Shown: positions 33,134 through 43,350 of the stretch, one piece after another | Layout: the number at the start of each line of letters is the position of its first letter | How positions within the stretch are numbered: position 1 is the first letter of the stretch | Assembly: GCF_002218065.1 (NCBI RefSeq) | Contig: NZ_BDUB01000001.1 | Coordinates: forward strand, 2,259,031-2,323,030 | Direction: 5' to 3' | DNA: 64,000 nucleotides | From: Nodularia sp. NIES-3585 | GTDB lineage: Bacteria; Cyanobacteriota; Cyanobacteriia; Cyanobacteriales; Nostocaceae | Position numbers and translations under genes: made by a program | Notes under the pieces: generated by a model | The model's input: only the letters and a program-made list of their open reading frames with translations | Told to the model about the DNA's origin: nothing | The model's database searches: none

Positions 33134-34501
33134 ATGACAGGCAAAAACACAAGACATAATGCATTTCTGCGGCTAGTGTCTGGTAATGTAGCAGCTTTTG
33201 GTTCAGAATCTCGCTACTCGCTGCTAACCAGTAAAGAGGTAGTAATTGGACGCGACCCCACGTGCCAAGTTGTCTTGGATGCCATGATGTATAGGATGGT
33301 ATCTCGCCGTCATGCTGTGGTTCGTCCCCTCTCCTCATCGACCGATAACAAATTTAGCTGGGTACTTTGTGATTTAAATAGTGCCAATGGCACTTTTTTA
33401 AACGGAAAATGCTTGTCTGAATGTCAGGAATTACACGCAGGCGATCGCATTTCTCTGGGTTCTGACGGACCGCAATTTATCTTTGAGTATGACTTGATAT
33501 CTCAGCCTACGGTGATGACAAAACAAGTCAAACCACTACCATCCGCTTCCAAAAATAATGGTCATACCTATTTAAAACAGCCAGATTCGGTTAGCTTCAC
33601 CCAACTGTTTCCGATTATTTCCACTGGTAAAGATTTAACACGCAAAGCTTACCTCATACCGGGAATACTCACCGTCATATTTGTAGTGCTAATGTTTGCT
33701 ACTGTCGGTAATCCCCCAGCTAATCAAGTCATAGTCGCAACTTACATCGCATCAGCTGCTTACTATTTTGTTTACCAACTTTGCGGTAAACAGAAGCCTT
33801 GGTGGGTGCTAATGGGCGCAGCATTGAGTACAACTCTGATTTTGCTGAGTCCCCTGTTGGATTTATTTATCTTCGTGTTTCGTGTGATCTTACCAGGTAA
33901 CTTACCTTCACCTCAAGAACCTATCACCTTTACCGAATTGCTGGTACGAATGTTCTTTGGTGCGGGGTTAATGGAAGAATTACTCAAGGCATTACCTTTA
34001 GTCGGTGCATATTTCATGGCGCGGGGCTTACCTTCCCCTTGGCGGGAACGCATCGGGATTTGGGAACCTTTAGATGGTATTCTCCTGGGAACTGCTTCGG
34101 CTATAGGTTTCACTTTGTTGGAAACTCTTGGGCAATATGTGCCAGAAATTACCCAACAGGTGGGGATAGGGGCGGCTGGTCAATTGGCAGGGTTTCAGCT
34201 GCTAATTCCGCGCATTTTAGGCTCTGTAGCTGGACATATGGCTTACAGTGGCTATTTGGGGTATTTTATCGGGTTGGCTGTCCTCAAGCCCCGAATGAGT
34301 TGGCAAATTCTCTCTATTGGTTATCTGAGTGCCTCTGCACTCCACGCTTTGTGGAATGCGACAGGATCTATTAATGCTTTACTCTTGGTGGTGGTTGGGG
34401 TGTTATCGTATGCCTTCCTGATGGCAGCAATTCTCAAAGCACGGGTGTTGTCACCAACGCGATCGCAAAATTTTGCCACCCGCTTTATCGGACCAAAATA
34501 A
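33134..34501 (+). CDS. FHA domain fused to PrsW-family intramembrane protease
   Basis: 455 residues. Residues ~15-120 form an FHA phosphothreonine-binding domain with the conserved VIGRDPTC, VSRRHAVV and NSANGTFLNG. From ~175 there are about eight membrane helices with the PrsW (M82) motifs: EELLK in GLMEELLKALPLVG, the helix TLLE, and the histidines of VAGHMAYSGYLGYF and ALHALWNA. PrsW proteases cut membrane proteins such as anti-sigma factors. The fusion suggests that proteolysis is directed to, or triggered by, phosphorylated partners; that is inference. Two other genes of the same signalling type (CHAT-FHA, PP2C) follow on the opposite strand. Confidence 0.88.
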   Translation: MTGKNTRHNAFLRLVSGNVAAFGSESRYSLLTSKEVVIGRDPTCQVVLDAMMYRMVSRRHAVVRPLSSSTDNKFSWVLCDLNSANGTFLNGKCLSECQELHAGDRISLGSDGPQFIFEYDLISQPTVMTKQVKPLPSASKNNGHTYLKQPDSVSFTQLFPIISTGKDLTRKAYLIPGILTVIFVVLMFATVGNPPANQVIVATYIASAAYYFVYQLCGKQKPWWVLMGAALSTTLILLSPLLDLFIFVFRVILPGNLPSPQEPITFTELLVRMFFGAGLMEELLKALPLVGAYFMARGLPSPWRERIGIWEPLDGILLGTASAIGFTLLETLGQYVPEITQQVGIGAAGQLAGFQLLIPRILGSVAGHMAYSGYLGYFIGLAVLKPRMSWQILSIGYLSASALHALWNATGSINALLLVVVGVLSYAFLMAAILKARVLSPTRSQNFATRFIGPK

Positions 34502-34801
34502 CAAACTGACAGAATGCTGATCTCCAGTCAAAATGTAGAGACGTTCCATGGAACGTCTCTACAAGGGTTTTGGAAAAAGCATATTTTAATTCAGTCAATG
34601 TCTTTTGTATATTATTCTGCCCTTTACCCTGATGAAAATTTTCTTCTATGTCTTGGGATAGATGACGCTGAGATAGCAATCATTCTATGGTGAGATTATT
34701 CTAGGTTATCTATGTCTAAAAAGAAATAAAAAATTTTCAACTTACAAAATGAGTATCATAATCTAAGCAAAACTATTAGCAGTCTGAATCAAAAACTAAG
34801 A
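34502..34801. other. Convergent intergenic region
   Basis: 300 bases between convergent genes. It contains a perfect palindromic repeat (separate entry) that may act as a terminator in both directions, and nothing else that I can name. Confidence 0.4.
34534..34563. repeat. 30-bp perfect palindrome (TGTAGAGACGTTCCA and its complement)
   Basis: An uninterrupted inverted repeat with no spacer, 33 bases past the FHA-PrsW stop. A relative (TGTAGAGACGTGATGAATCGCG...) lies at about 49611-49640. It is a Nostoc dispersed palindrome and may also end transcription. Confidence 0.85.
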
Positions 34802-35449
34802 TTAGTCTTCAGACACAGAACTGTTTAATTGCTTGAAAGCATAATAAGCGATCGCGACACTAATCTTTGCCTGCTCAATTTCCGATAAATTTATCCAATC
34901 TCGATTTCTAACTTTATTCATAATTGAGGTCACGTCTGGAGATTCGCTACTACGCATAGAATGGGCAAAGGGGCGCGTTAAAACCAATAGATCATCTATC
35001 CCCCAAGCAGGTAATAGAGATTGGACACACTCCACCAGTTGATCGCTCATTGATTGTTGAGAAGAAAAAATGCCAGCCGCTTTCTGGGCGATCGCATTCA
35101 GCCAGCCTGGGGGTACACTATCAGCAAAGGCTGAATTTAAAGTCACTTGCAGATGATCTACAACCGAGTGATTTGGCTGAAATTTATAATTTGAATTATG
35201 GGAAACCTCAGACCAAAGGCTATCTAGTTTTCCATAAAAAACTGGCGATTTTAGATTAATTTCTTCATCTAGCCAATCTTGCGTAGCAATTTGTCGTTCT
35301 AATTCGCTAAAATAAGCTTCAGATTCATCATCAGCCGGATTCCAAGGATAAGTACCGTCCTCTGGCACTAATAAAGTTTCTAAGAATTCTAATTCTATTT
35401 CAGATGGTAAGGCATTGAAAGTGTCTGTTCCGTTAGTCTTTTCAATCAT
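34802..35449 (-). CDS. Hypothetical acidic protein
   Basis: I do not recognise it. 215 residues, soluble and acidic in its first half (LPSEIELEFLETLLVPEDG, NPADDESEAYF), mixed alpha-helical after that (VVDHLQVTLNSAF, GWLNAIAQKAAGIFSS), with no membrane segment, no cysteine motif and no repeat. A start with a GGAGAC-like site precedes the ATG. It is downstream of the CHAT-FHA gene on the same strand (about 250 bases apart), which hints at a link with that signalling group. Confidence 0.65.
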   Translation of the reverse strand: MIEKTNGTDTFNALPSEIELEFLETLLVPEDGTYPWNPADDESEAYFSELERQIATQDWLDEEINLKSPVFYGKLDSLWSEVSHNSNYKFQPNHSVVDHLQVTLNSAFADSVPPGWLNAIAQKAAGIFSSQQSMSDQLVECVQSLLPAWGIDDLLVLTRPFAHSMRSSESPDVTSIMNKVRNRDWINLSEIEQAKISVAIAYYAFKQLNSSVSED

Positions 35450-35699
35450 TTGTTGTCTCCTGATGAATTATTTAGCAATATTGACAGCTACAACTGCCCA
35501 AATTAGATTTCCGCAAAACAGTTAATTTTATCTAAAGTTGAAAATAGACTTTGGCAGATAATAATAGTAGTGCCGCAAAGCGTTAGTTAAAAGACATCCT
35601 ACAGCACGCTACGTGGTAAGCGCATCCATCCCCCCTAGGGCTTGACAAAAATCGCAACTCAAAAAAATCAATAGCAATTATTTTAGCAATCCCCAGTCA

Positions 35700-37265
35700 T
35701 TAAGAATCTTCAATCACAAACTGTAAAATTTCACCTCTGGAACTGCCAAACTTTAACTGCATTCCCGATGTTAAGGCAACTTCTTGACGGAGGATTTGTT
35801 GCCAACCGTTAACGCCTAAACACCAAGTTGTGCCGTAGGTAGAGAAATCTTGCAAATAATAAGTTCTGACTGTTGTCGCACCAGTCAGAGTACTACGACA
35901 TAAAATTTCGGCATGGCGCTTAGAAACCGAAGGTTCTGGGATGACAATATCATTATCTTTCGTGCGACCGATGCGGGTAACTCCAGATCGGAGTATCCAA
36001 GTTTGTCCTCCCGATGAAAGCGATCGCAAAGAAGCGATGGAATTCGGGGAATTGATATTTGGGATGACACTATCTGGTAATTCGGTAATTCCTTCATCAG
36101 AACTTTTAATCAATTCACCATCAAAATCTGGATGCAAATAAAGTACAGGCAAAGTCCAAGCAAGTTGATTGAACTTATATAGTGTTAACAGTTCTTGCCT
36201 AGCTTCTGCCACTGCCTCATCAATGGACTTACGCGATCGCAAAGCCTCAGTAAAAGCTTGAATAAAACTGTGGCTTTCATGGTCAGCAATTTGATCACGC
36301 ATTCCCAAAACCGCAGGTACACCATGACGGATCAACACTTCTGCCAAACTGCTGGCGGGAATAGCTTGATGATTAATAGCAGCCGGTTGTGCGCCCCAAC
36401 AAGCATTAAAAACGGCTAATTTCAAACCACTCCGGGTTAATACTTGTGCTAATTCAATCCCATTCAGGGTCATACCCGGACGCAAAAAGAATAATCCTCC
36501 GTCTGGGCCTGGTAGTCCATGACCAGCATAAAAGAAAACGTTATACGCTGAAGTTTCTAACTCTTGAATTAATTCTTGTGGTGTCGGTTGCAGGAGTGTC
36601 TTAACTGTACAGGGAGCATATTCCTGAGAATTGCTACTTGCCAGAATTTTTTCTAAGATAGTGGCTTCTTGTGCCAATTGCAAGTTTTGATCATGTCCTA
36701 GAACCAACAAAATATTTAAAGCCTGATCCGTTCGCAAATACGGTAGGGGTTCCACTTGACTCGTAGTGCGACTAAATAGCAAATCTGGCGAGAGGGACAT
36801 TGCTGATTGCCCAGGTTGGCGCTGCATAATTTCCCAAGGCAAGGCAATCAGATCCGGGTCACGAATTTCTAATCGAAAACGCAAACGCGTATACCGCCCC
36901 ATAGCTATGCCCCGACTGCGTTCCAGACTACCAAGAATTGGCCCGGCGAAGGTCCAGCGCCAGAGGTTAACCCCCAAGTGTTGCATCAAACGACTACTGT
37001 AACCAGCTTTGGGTTCTGAAGAGAATGAAACTAAGTTGATGGCGAGTGGTTTAACTGACTGCGGCTGGAAATCTGGAAAAATATATAAACCACTATGGCC
37101 AGCGAACATCTGCTGCCATTCTTGCCAAACTTGAGTCAGTTCATCTGGCCATACACAGTCATGTAAAACATAACCACTGGGATAGGGGGCTTTGACCACC
37201 CAAATGGCGAAGTTATCTGTGCCAGTGTTGGTGAGACGGGCGATCGCCAAGTTCAGGGATGGCAT
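35700..37265 (-). CDS. CHAT (caspase-like) domain protein with C-terminal FHA domain
   Basis: 521 residues. The middle (about 180-390) is a CHAT domain, a caspase/separase-clan peptidase: the catalytic His is in NVFFYAGHGLPGPDGG and the catalytic Cys in LAVFNACWGAQ. The end (~425-520) is an FHA domain with TRIGRTKDNDIV and the SKRHAEIL phosphothreonine pocket. The N-terminal 180 residues include LRFRLEIRDPDLIALPWE, the usual strand block before CHAT. Such proteins may cleave a target on a phosphorylation signal, and CHAT proteases appear in cell-death and defence systems. It sits 105 bases downstream of a PP2C phosphatase gene on the same strand, so they probably form an operon. Confidence 0.9.
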   Translation of the reverse strand: MPSLNLAIARLTNTGTDNFAIWVVKAPYPSGYVLHDCVWPDELTQVWQEWQQMFAGHSGLYIFPDFQPQSVKPLAINLVSFSSEPKAGYSSRLMQHLGVNLWRWTFAGPILGSLERSRGIAMGRYTRLRFRLEIRDPDLIALPWEIMQRQPGQSAMSLSPDLLFSRTTSQVEPLPYLRTDQALNILLVLGHDQNLQLAQEATILEKILASSNSQEYAPCTVKTLLQPTPQELIQELETSAYNVFFYAGHGLPGPDGGLFFLRPGMTLNGIELAQVLTRSGLKLAVFNACWGAQPAAINHQAIPASSLAEVLIRHGVPAVLGMRDQIADHESHSFIQAFTEALRSRKSIDEAVAEARQELLTLYKFNQLAWTLPVLYLHPDFDGELIKSSDEGITELPDSVIPNINSPNSIASLRSLSSGGQTWILRSGVTRIGRTKDNDIVIPEPSVSKRHAEILCRSTLTGATTVRTYYLQDFSTYGTTWCLGVNGWQQILRQEVALTSGMQLKFGSSRGEILQFVIEDS

Positions 37266-37370
37266 GGATTCAATCTACTAAAAAGTGAGAAGCAATAATT
37301 TCCAAGAACAATTTTTTTCTGATGGTTTTTGGTTTAGTTATTACTTGTATTATTCCAGGTTTTTACCAGT

Positions 37371-39605
37371 TTATCGAGGATCTGACTCTGTTGAAATGTC
37401 ATCATTTGGTGCAGATGTTTGCTTGGAAACCGAATCACAGGGATTTTCTATGTTTGATGCCAAGACAGAGACTTCAAAAGTTTGCAGTTGAGACAATTGT
37501 ATCGATGCTTGTGTCTCTATTAATGGTAAAGGTTCAGTAGTTCTAGAGCAAAGCCGTAGATTTACCAATAAATCTCCTGTAGCTGGTTGGGGAATTGGTT
37601 GAGTGTTGATCACTTGCCAATAACTGTCTTGGGGAAAAGTTACCTCGTTCAAAATAAATTCCCGCTCAATTTTAATCACCGATTTACCCTGGAGGTTCGT
37701 GAGCGATCGCTCTGTAACTGGAGTACTCACAGTTGGCGGTACGGTTTTAGTAGGAAGAAGACCTGAAGGAGATTTTCCTTGGGAGACGTTACGCATTTGC
37801 ATCATCCAGTATCCTAGGGAACCAGCTATGATAACCAGCACCAAGGGAACTATTAAATTTAAGGGCAGTTTAGCAATTGCAGTGGGCTGACTTTCTGGAA
37901 TGATTTTCGTTTTTTTGTCAGGGCTACCTTCTAGTAGTGTCGGTTGTAACCCTTGAGTCACAGCATTTGCAGATGGCAGCGGGGAAATATCTGGAATCAC
38001 TGCTTTGAGAGTTAATTCTGGTTCGCAATATTTGACTTTATAGTGTAATAATGCCAATGTGACATTATCATGTCCATTTTTGGTGTTAGCAAGTTCCACC
38101 AACTTGTCAGCGACCTGGACTATATCATCTTCACCATGAAGAATTGGTAAAATTTCCGTTTCCCAATAATCTTCCACCCGGTCAAAATCACTCAATCCAT
38201 CTGAAGTCAGCAAAAATATCGCATCTTCATCCAGGATAAACCGCTGGGAAGTAGGATGTAATGAATTACTAGGACTCATTCCTAAAGCTTGCACTAGAGA
38301 ACCAGCACCACCCTGTTGCACAGCTTCACGATAGATAGCATAACCCAGTCTTACTTCCCGCGAAGCCACATCATCATCGAGAGTAACTTGATAACAACCT
38401 TGACGGTTAATCCAGTAGGCACGACTATCTCCAACGTGAGTGATGTAGATTTCGTGGGCAATAGGCAACGCCATCACTAAAGTGGTACCCATCCGTTGAC
38501 GCGCTTGGCGATTTTCGCTGTCATTACGTTGGCTAATTCTGTCATTGGCAACTGCTGCGGCATTATCTAAATCAGCCAGCAGTAGTGAAGGTTCAATGTG
38601 ATCATAAGGAACATTTGTCAGTTGCTGTATCTGCTGATGAATAGTTTCAATCGCTAAATTAGATGCAACATTGCCTCCTTGATGACCGCCAATGCCGTCA
38701 CAAACAATGGCTAAGGCTGATGCCTGTGGTGGTTTGCTCAAAACTGTGCCACTGGCAGGATAGCAGGCATCTTCGTTACGTTGACGAGTCGGCCCAGTAT
38801 CCGTTTTAGTGACAATTTTAATCGTGGGAGTTTGTGCGCGTCCTAATTCCGCCAGACCTTGATCTAAAACTGCAATGAGTATTTCCGCTGAATTAATCTT
38901 TCCCTGAATCAGAAAGTTACTAACTTGGTGAACAAATTCAGCTATGGCTGGTTTAGACTCTGACTGTAATTTTTGCCAAAATGCACCTAATTCCGGTAAT
39001 CCTGGTGCTGTTGAAGCGTCAAAACGCAATTCTAACAAGCGAACTAATGATCCTTCTACCCGGAGTACATGAGGATCGATTAAACTTGTAGCCACCCCTT
39101 CACTCTTCAAAGGTTGCCACAAATTAGCTATCTGCCATAGCCAATTCAGTTGACGCATTGATGTCGCATCGCGCCAAGCAATATTTAACTGGCTACATAG
39201 CTGCACTTGTAGTCCTGAACTATCTGCGGTCAAAGGCGGCTGTTCTAAAAGTAATATTTCTTTGTGAGACTGTCCTTCAGGTAGAGGAATTATGCCATAT
39301 ACCTGTGGTACGTTTAAGCTATAAGGTATTAATCTTAGATAAGCTTTGATGTCCTGTAAATTATCTACTTCAGGTGATTGGGGTAGTACTCCCGGCTTCT
39401 TATCTAAAACCACAGATTTGCTAATTACCAAATAGCGATCGGCTAATACATCTCCAGGCTTACCCACACTCAAGCCATCCCCTACAGCCCAGAGATAACG
39501 TTTGGGTAGGGGTGTAGAGCATCGCTGGCAAAACTTGTGCGTTAAGGGGTTAGCAGCCAGACAAGCTTCATTTGGGCAGTAGAGCGTTGCCGCATCATTT
39601 TCCAT
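37371..39605 (-). CDS. PP2C-family Ser/Thr phosphatase with N-terminal zinc ribbon and membrane anchor
   Basis: About 744 residues from ATG 39605 (MENDAATLYC); the frame is open to 39659 (MPLSMPIENC). A zinc ribbon with CPNEAC and CQRC comes first, then a long region resembling a degenerate kinase fold (RYLVISKSVVLDKKPG). The PP2C catalytic domain has all metal-binding motifs: TRQRNEDACY, CDGIGGHQGG, THVGDSRAYW, LLTSDGLSDF and GHDNVTLA. A membrane segment (LIVPLVLVIIAGSLGYWMM) near residue 605 and a C-terminal domain outside follow. It removes phosphate from Ser/Thr, and so could switch off ligands of the neighbouring FHA proteins; that link is inference. Confidence 0.9.
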   Translation of the reverse strand: MENDAATLYCPNEACLAANPLTHKFCQRCSTPLPKRYLWAVGDGLSVGKPGDVLADRYLVISKSVVLDKKPGVLPQSPEVDNLQDIKAYLRLIPYSLNVPQVYGIIPLPEGQSHKEILLLEQPPLTADSSGLQVQLCSQLNIAWRDATSMRQLNWLWQIANLWQPLKSEGVATSLIDPHVLRVEGSLVRLLELRFDASTAPGLPELGAFWQKLQSESKPAIAEFVHQVSNFLIQGKINSAEILIAVLDQGLAELGRAQTPTIKIVTKTDTGPTRQRNEDACYPASGTVLSKPPQASALAIVCDGIGGHQGGNVASNLAIETIHQQIQQLTNVPYDHIEPSLLLADLDNAAAVANDRISQRNDSENRQARQRMGTTLVMALPIAHEIYITHVGDSRAYWINRQGCYQVTLDDDVASREVRLGYAIYREAVQQGGAGSLVQALGMSPSNSLHPTSQRFILDEDAIFLLTSDGLSDFDRVEDYWETEILPILHGEDDIVQVADKLVELANTKNGHDNVTLALLHYKVKYCEPELTLKAVIPDISPLPSANAVTQGLQPTLLEGSPDKKTKIIPESQPTAIAKLPLNLIVPLVLVIIAGSLGYWMMQMRNVSQGKSPSGLLPTKTVPPTVSTPVTERSLTNLQGKSVIKIEREFILNEVTFPQDSYWQVINTQPIPQPATGDLLVNLRLCSRTTEPLPLIETQASIQLSQLQTFEVSVLASNIENPCDSVSKQTSAPNDDISTESDPR

Positions 39606-40253
39606 AGTGTTCGCAGTGATCAGCGATTGGCAATTTTCAATTGGCATTGATAGCGGCAATCCAGACCGCTGGTGTTTCTCTAACTCAACATATCGAATTT
39701 TGGATCATGATCATAGCTGGCAAAGACCAACCTATGTAAAAATTAATTTACCTATGCCAATAACTTACTCCTTAATCAACTCTACAGCCTCATCATAGCT
39801 TCTATTGTTATTTGACTATCTATTACAGAGCAACCAACTCTCTATCTGTCACCAAAGTATAACTCAAGCAAATTTATCCAAGTGTGAAAATTTGGGGAAG
39901 CTATAGAACTTCGTTGGCTTGATCCAATTAAGTAAGTAGGCTCGAATATATTTACAACTATGTAAATACAAATGAAGTGTAGGGTGTGTTGTCGCGTACC
40001 GCAACGCACCGTCAACAATTCTAGATCAGCTTAAAAACCTTATGGTGCAGAATATATTTAAATACAACTGTTGTGGGATGGGCATCTTGCCCGTCCGAAT
40101 TCTGCAAGTTAAATGCTTAACATCTGAAGTTATTCCACTGTTCGTTCCCAGCTTGAAGCAACTAACTAGCCCCAAAATCAAAAATAGCCAATTGCTAATT
40201 TTCAACACAACTAGCAATTAGCTATTTATCACTACTCAAAAATTAGCGATTCC
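39606..40253. other. Intergenic region upstream of the PP2C gene
   Basis: About 650 bases with no gene. It holds the promoter of the PP2C gene on the reverse strand and, at 39979-40012, the second copy of the 34-bp repeat described at 12191. The rest is AT-rich and unremarkable. Confidence 0.5.
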
Positions 40254-41201
40254 CTAAGTTAGTGCTTCAGCACCACCCACAACCTCTAACAGTTCTTGGG
40301 TAATAGCAGCTTGTCTAGCTTTGTTGTAAGACAACGAAAGACTCTTAATCAAATCACCGGCGTTGTCGCTGGCGTTGTTCATCGCTGTCATCCGTGCTGC
40401 TAGTTCACTGGCTGCTGATTCTTGTAACGCCCGCAATAGCTGATTACTCAGATACAGTGGTAGTAAAGAATCCAGAATTTGCACAGGATCTTGCTCAAAA
40501 ATCATGTCACGGGGCAAAGCACGAACTGGGGGAGATACTTTTTGCCGTTCCACTTCAAATTGACCGCCACGGGTTGTCAAGCGGAAAATTTCGTCATCTG
40601 CTGCTTCTAGACCTTGAGGATCTAAAGGCAGTAAGGTTTGCACCACAGGACGTGAGCTCACCAAAGAGACGAATTTGGTATAGATTAACTCAATACGATC
40701 CACATTTTCCGAAAGAAATAAGGAAAGTAGTTGGTCGGCAATTTCTCTAGCTTCTGTAGCTGTAGGAATTTGCTCTAAGCCACTGTAAGTACCGTCAATG
40801 GGTTGTTCACGACGTTGGAAATACTGGATGGCTTTACGTCCCACCAGCACATATTTGTAATTTACGCCTTCTGCTTGCAGTTCTTTGGCGCGATTTTCTG
40901 CCCGACGGATGACGTTACTGTTGTAACCGCCACATAAACCCCGGTCGCCGGAAATTACCAACAGTCCAACTGTTTTAACTTCCCGTTTTTTCAGTAGTGG
41001 TAGGTCTACATCTTCAAACCGGAGGCGAGTTTGCAAACCATACAGGACTTCTGCCAAGCGGTCGGCAAAGGGACGAGTAGCAGTTACCTGTTCTTGGGCG
41101 CGACGTACTCTAGCAGCTGCAACCAGCCGCATGGCTTCTGTGATTTTCTTGGTGTTTTTGACCGACTGAATGCGATCGCGTATTGATTTGAGATTAGCCA
41201 T
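40254..41201 (-). CDS. atpC: ATP synthase gamma subunit
   Basis: 315 residues from [20 protein letters not shown]; nine codons of open frame upstream are not used. This is the central rotor stalk of F1, which turns inside the alpha/beta ring. The extra segment of cyanobacterial and chloroplast gamma ([14 protein letters not shown] to [15 protein letters not shown], residues ~195-230) is present in the cyanobacterial form without the plant cysteine pair. The C-terminus ([19 protein letters not shown]) is canonical. Last gene of the ATP synthase operon, 121 bases after atpA. The name atpC follows cyanobacterial usage (atpG in E. coli). Confidence 0.97.
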   Translation of the reverse strand: MANLKSIRDRIQSVKNTKKITEAMRLVAAARVRRAQEQVTATRPFADRLAEVLYGLQTRLRFEDVDLPLLKKREVKTVGLLVISGDRGLCGGYNSNVIRRAENRAKELQAEGVNYKYVLVGRKAIQYFQRREQPIDGTYSGLEQIPTATEAREIADQLLSLFLSENVDRIELIYTKFVSLVSSRPVVQTLLPLDPQGLEAADDEIFRLTTRGGQFEVERQKVSPPVRALPRDMIFEQDPVQILDSLLPLYLSNQLLRALQESAASELAARMTAMNNASDNAGDLIKSLSLSYNKARQAAITQELLEVVGGAEALT

Positions 41202-41322
41202 ATTCTTAACTTCTGAGTCCTGAGTCAATCGTCAACTGTCAACAGTCAGTAGCCATTAAGTGTTTCCCAATGACTAATGACTAATGACTTAACCCTGAGC
41301 GTAGTCGAAGGGTAATGACTAA

Positions 41323-42843
41323 TTACGCTGTTGCTTTGAAGGTCTGTTTGAATTCAGTTAGCGCTTCCTTCAAGGCTTTTTCTTCTTCGTCACCGAGTAC
41401 CTTTTTGGTTTTCACGGAGTCGGTGTACTCAGGTTTACCGGTTTTTAAGAATTCCCGCAGACCCTTGGTGAAGCTGGTTACTTTTTCTACAGGAACATCA
41501 TCTAAATAACCGTTAATCCCCGCATACAGAATTGCTACTTGCTCGTATACTGCCAGAGGAGCATTTTGTGGCTGCTTGAGTAGTTCCCGTAACCGTTCAC
41601 CACGTGCCAATTGGTCTTGAGTGGTTTTATCTAAGTCAGACGCAAATTGGGCGAAGGCTTGCAGGTCGTCAAATTGTGCCAGTTCCAATTTAATCTTACC
41701 GGCAACTTTTTTCATCGCCTTGGTTTGCGCCGCTGAACCCACACGTGATACCGAAATACCGGGGTTTACTGCGGGACGAATACCAGCGTTGAACAGGTCA
41801 GAAGAAAGGAATATTTGACCGTCGGTAATAGAAATTACGTTGGTGGGGATGTATGCCGAAACGTCACCAGCTTGGGTTTCGATGATTGGTAGGGCAGTCA
41901 TGCTACCTTTACCCAATTCGTCACTTAATTTAGCAGCGCGTTCCAATAAGCGGGAGTGAATGTAGAATACATCTCCAGGATATGCTTCCCGTCCTGGTGG
42001 ACGACGTAGCAGCAAGGACATTTGGCGATAAGCTTGGGCTTGCTTGGAAAGGTCATCATAAATCACCAAAGTCGCTTTGCCTTTGTACATAAAGTACTCA
42101 GCAATTGTGGCTCCGGTGTAAGGTGCTAGGTATTGTAGTGTAGCTGGTTCACTGGCACTAGCGGCGACGACTACGGTGTAGTCCATTGCGCCTTTTTCTT
42201 GCAGGGTTTGCACCACGTTAGCAACGGTGGATGCTTTTTGACCAATGGCAACGTAGACACAAATGACATCTTCACCTTTTTGGTTGATGATAGTGTCAAT
42301 GGCGATCGCAGTTTTACCTGTTTGACGGTCACCAATGATCAATTCCCGTTGACCACGACCCACAGGAATCATCGAGTCAATAGCTGTAATCCCCGTTTGC
42401 ATGGGTTCGTGTACAGAACGACGAGCGATGATACCGGGGGCGGCAGATTCAATCAAACGACTTTCTGTCGTGTTAATATCTCCCTTACCGTCGATAGCAC
42501 GACCCAAGGCATCTACTACCCGGCCAACCATCGCTTCACCTACGGGAACCTGGGCAATTCTACCAGTAGCAGTAACGGAGCTACCTTCTTGAATTTCCAG
42601 ACCTTGACCCATAAGCACTGCGCCCACGTTGTCTTCTTCTAAGTTCTGGGCGATGCCAATTGTGCCATCTTCAAATTCTAATAGTTCCCCAGCCATAGCC
42701 TTTTCTAGACCATAGATGCGGGCAATACCGTCACCCACTTGGAGAACTGTACCAACGTTAGCAACTTTGACTTCTTGATCGTATTGCTCGATTTGCTGCT
42801 GAATAATGCTGCTGATTTCGTCAGGTCTAATGGAAATACTCAT
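41323..42843 (-). CDS. atpA: ATP synthase alpha subunit
   Basis: 506 residues, the family length. The Walker A motif is [11 protein letters not shown]; the alpha signature [17 protein letters not shown] and the interface Arg are present, so it is a normal non-catalytic regulatory subunit of F1. It is preceded by an unusually long gap (507 bases) after atpD, whereas genes in this operon usually lie within 150 bases. The end of the gap with the gamma gene contains a dispersed repeat (CCCTGAGCGTAGTCGAAGGG). Confidence 0.98.
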   Translation of the reverse strand: MSISIRPDEISSIIQQQIEQYDQEVKVANVGTVLQVGDGIARIYGLEKAMAGELLEFEDGTIGIAQNLEEDNVGAVLMGQGLEIQEGSSVTATGRIAQVPVGEAMVGRVVDALGRAIDGKGDINTTESRLIESAAPGIIARRSVHEPMQTGITAIDSMIPVGRGQRELIIGDRQTGKTAIAIDTIINQKGEDVICVYVAIGQKASTVANVVQTLQEKGAMDYTVVVAASASEPATLQYLAPYTGATIAEYFMYKGKATLVIYDDLSKQAQAYRQMSLLLRRPPGREAYPGDVFYIHSRLLERAAKLSDELGKGSMTALPIIETQAGDVSAYIPTNVISITDGQIFLSSDLFNAGIRPAVNPGISVSRVGSAAQTKAMKKVAGKIKLELAQFDDLQAFAQFASDLDKTTQDQLARGERLRELLKQPQNAPLAVYEQVAILYAGINGYLDDVPVEKVTSFTKGLREFLKTGKPEYTDSVKTKKVLGDEEEKALKEALTEFKQTFKATA

Positions 42844-43350
42844 AAACTTCCTGGTATGTGGGAAACTCCGTGTCTTTAGAGCTGATAGGGAAACGACTCA
42901 AGCGGTTTTAACCGCCGTGATCATTAAATTACTAGTTTTTGAATGGATATAATCCCAGGAACTAGTAAACCCGTTTAAGTCCCCTCGCCCAACTAATCCA
43001 AAATGTCTTGGCTTAACCCAACGACCAAACAAATAGTCTTGCAGATAATCCGAACTAGGGAGGCATTCGGAAGTGCGTATCAGGATTAGTCTCAACGGGC
43101 TAGTCAAACACGTAAAGTTTGCTCTTTACAAGCTCAGTAGCTTCTCCCTTGGCGTTAGCCTCTCCCTTTGGGAGAAGGAGAGACGCTGCGCGAACAGCCC
43201 TGAGTTATTGACGTGTCTATGTTTTTTGCTTTCGAGACGGAAGAAGTAATCGCGCGACTAGTGAGGAGTGGGGGAAGAGTTTTCCCTGTCCCCTGCCAAG
43301 CTACCTTGCCAGACGATCAGCACAGCAAGGAGACTCTAGCAGTATCGCAA
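42844..43350 (-). other. Long atpD-atpA spacer with dispersed repeat
   Basis: 507 bases inside the operon. At about 43138-43200 is a GC-rich repeat (TCTCCCTTTGGGAGAAGGAG, CGCTGCGCGAACAG) of the Nostoc dispersed type. A 69-codon reverse frame at 42898-43107 has no ribosome site and its sequence is not recognised. A hairpin GGCGGTTAAAACCGC lies near 42901-42916, about 60 bases before the atpA start in transcript order. Confidence 0.6.

Noticed and set aside
35700-37265. CHAT protein as part of a complete anti-phage defence system such as a type III-E-like craspase
   Set aside because: No Cas effector or TPR partner is adjacent; the neighbours point to phospho-signalling, and the CRISPR array is 4 kb away past unrelated genes.
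42199-42642. 147-codon forward open frame inside atpA
   Set aside because: Antisense to the conserved alpha subunit; codon composition follows the atpA frame.
42898-43107. 69-codon reverse open frame in the atpD-atpA spacer
   Set aside because: No ribosome site and no family I can name; considered as a remnant of a mobile gene but nothing supports it.
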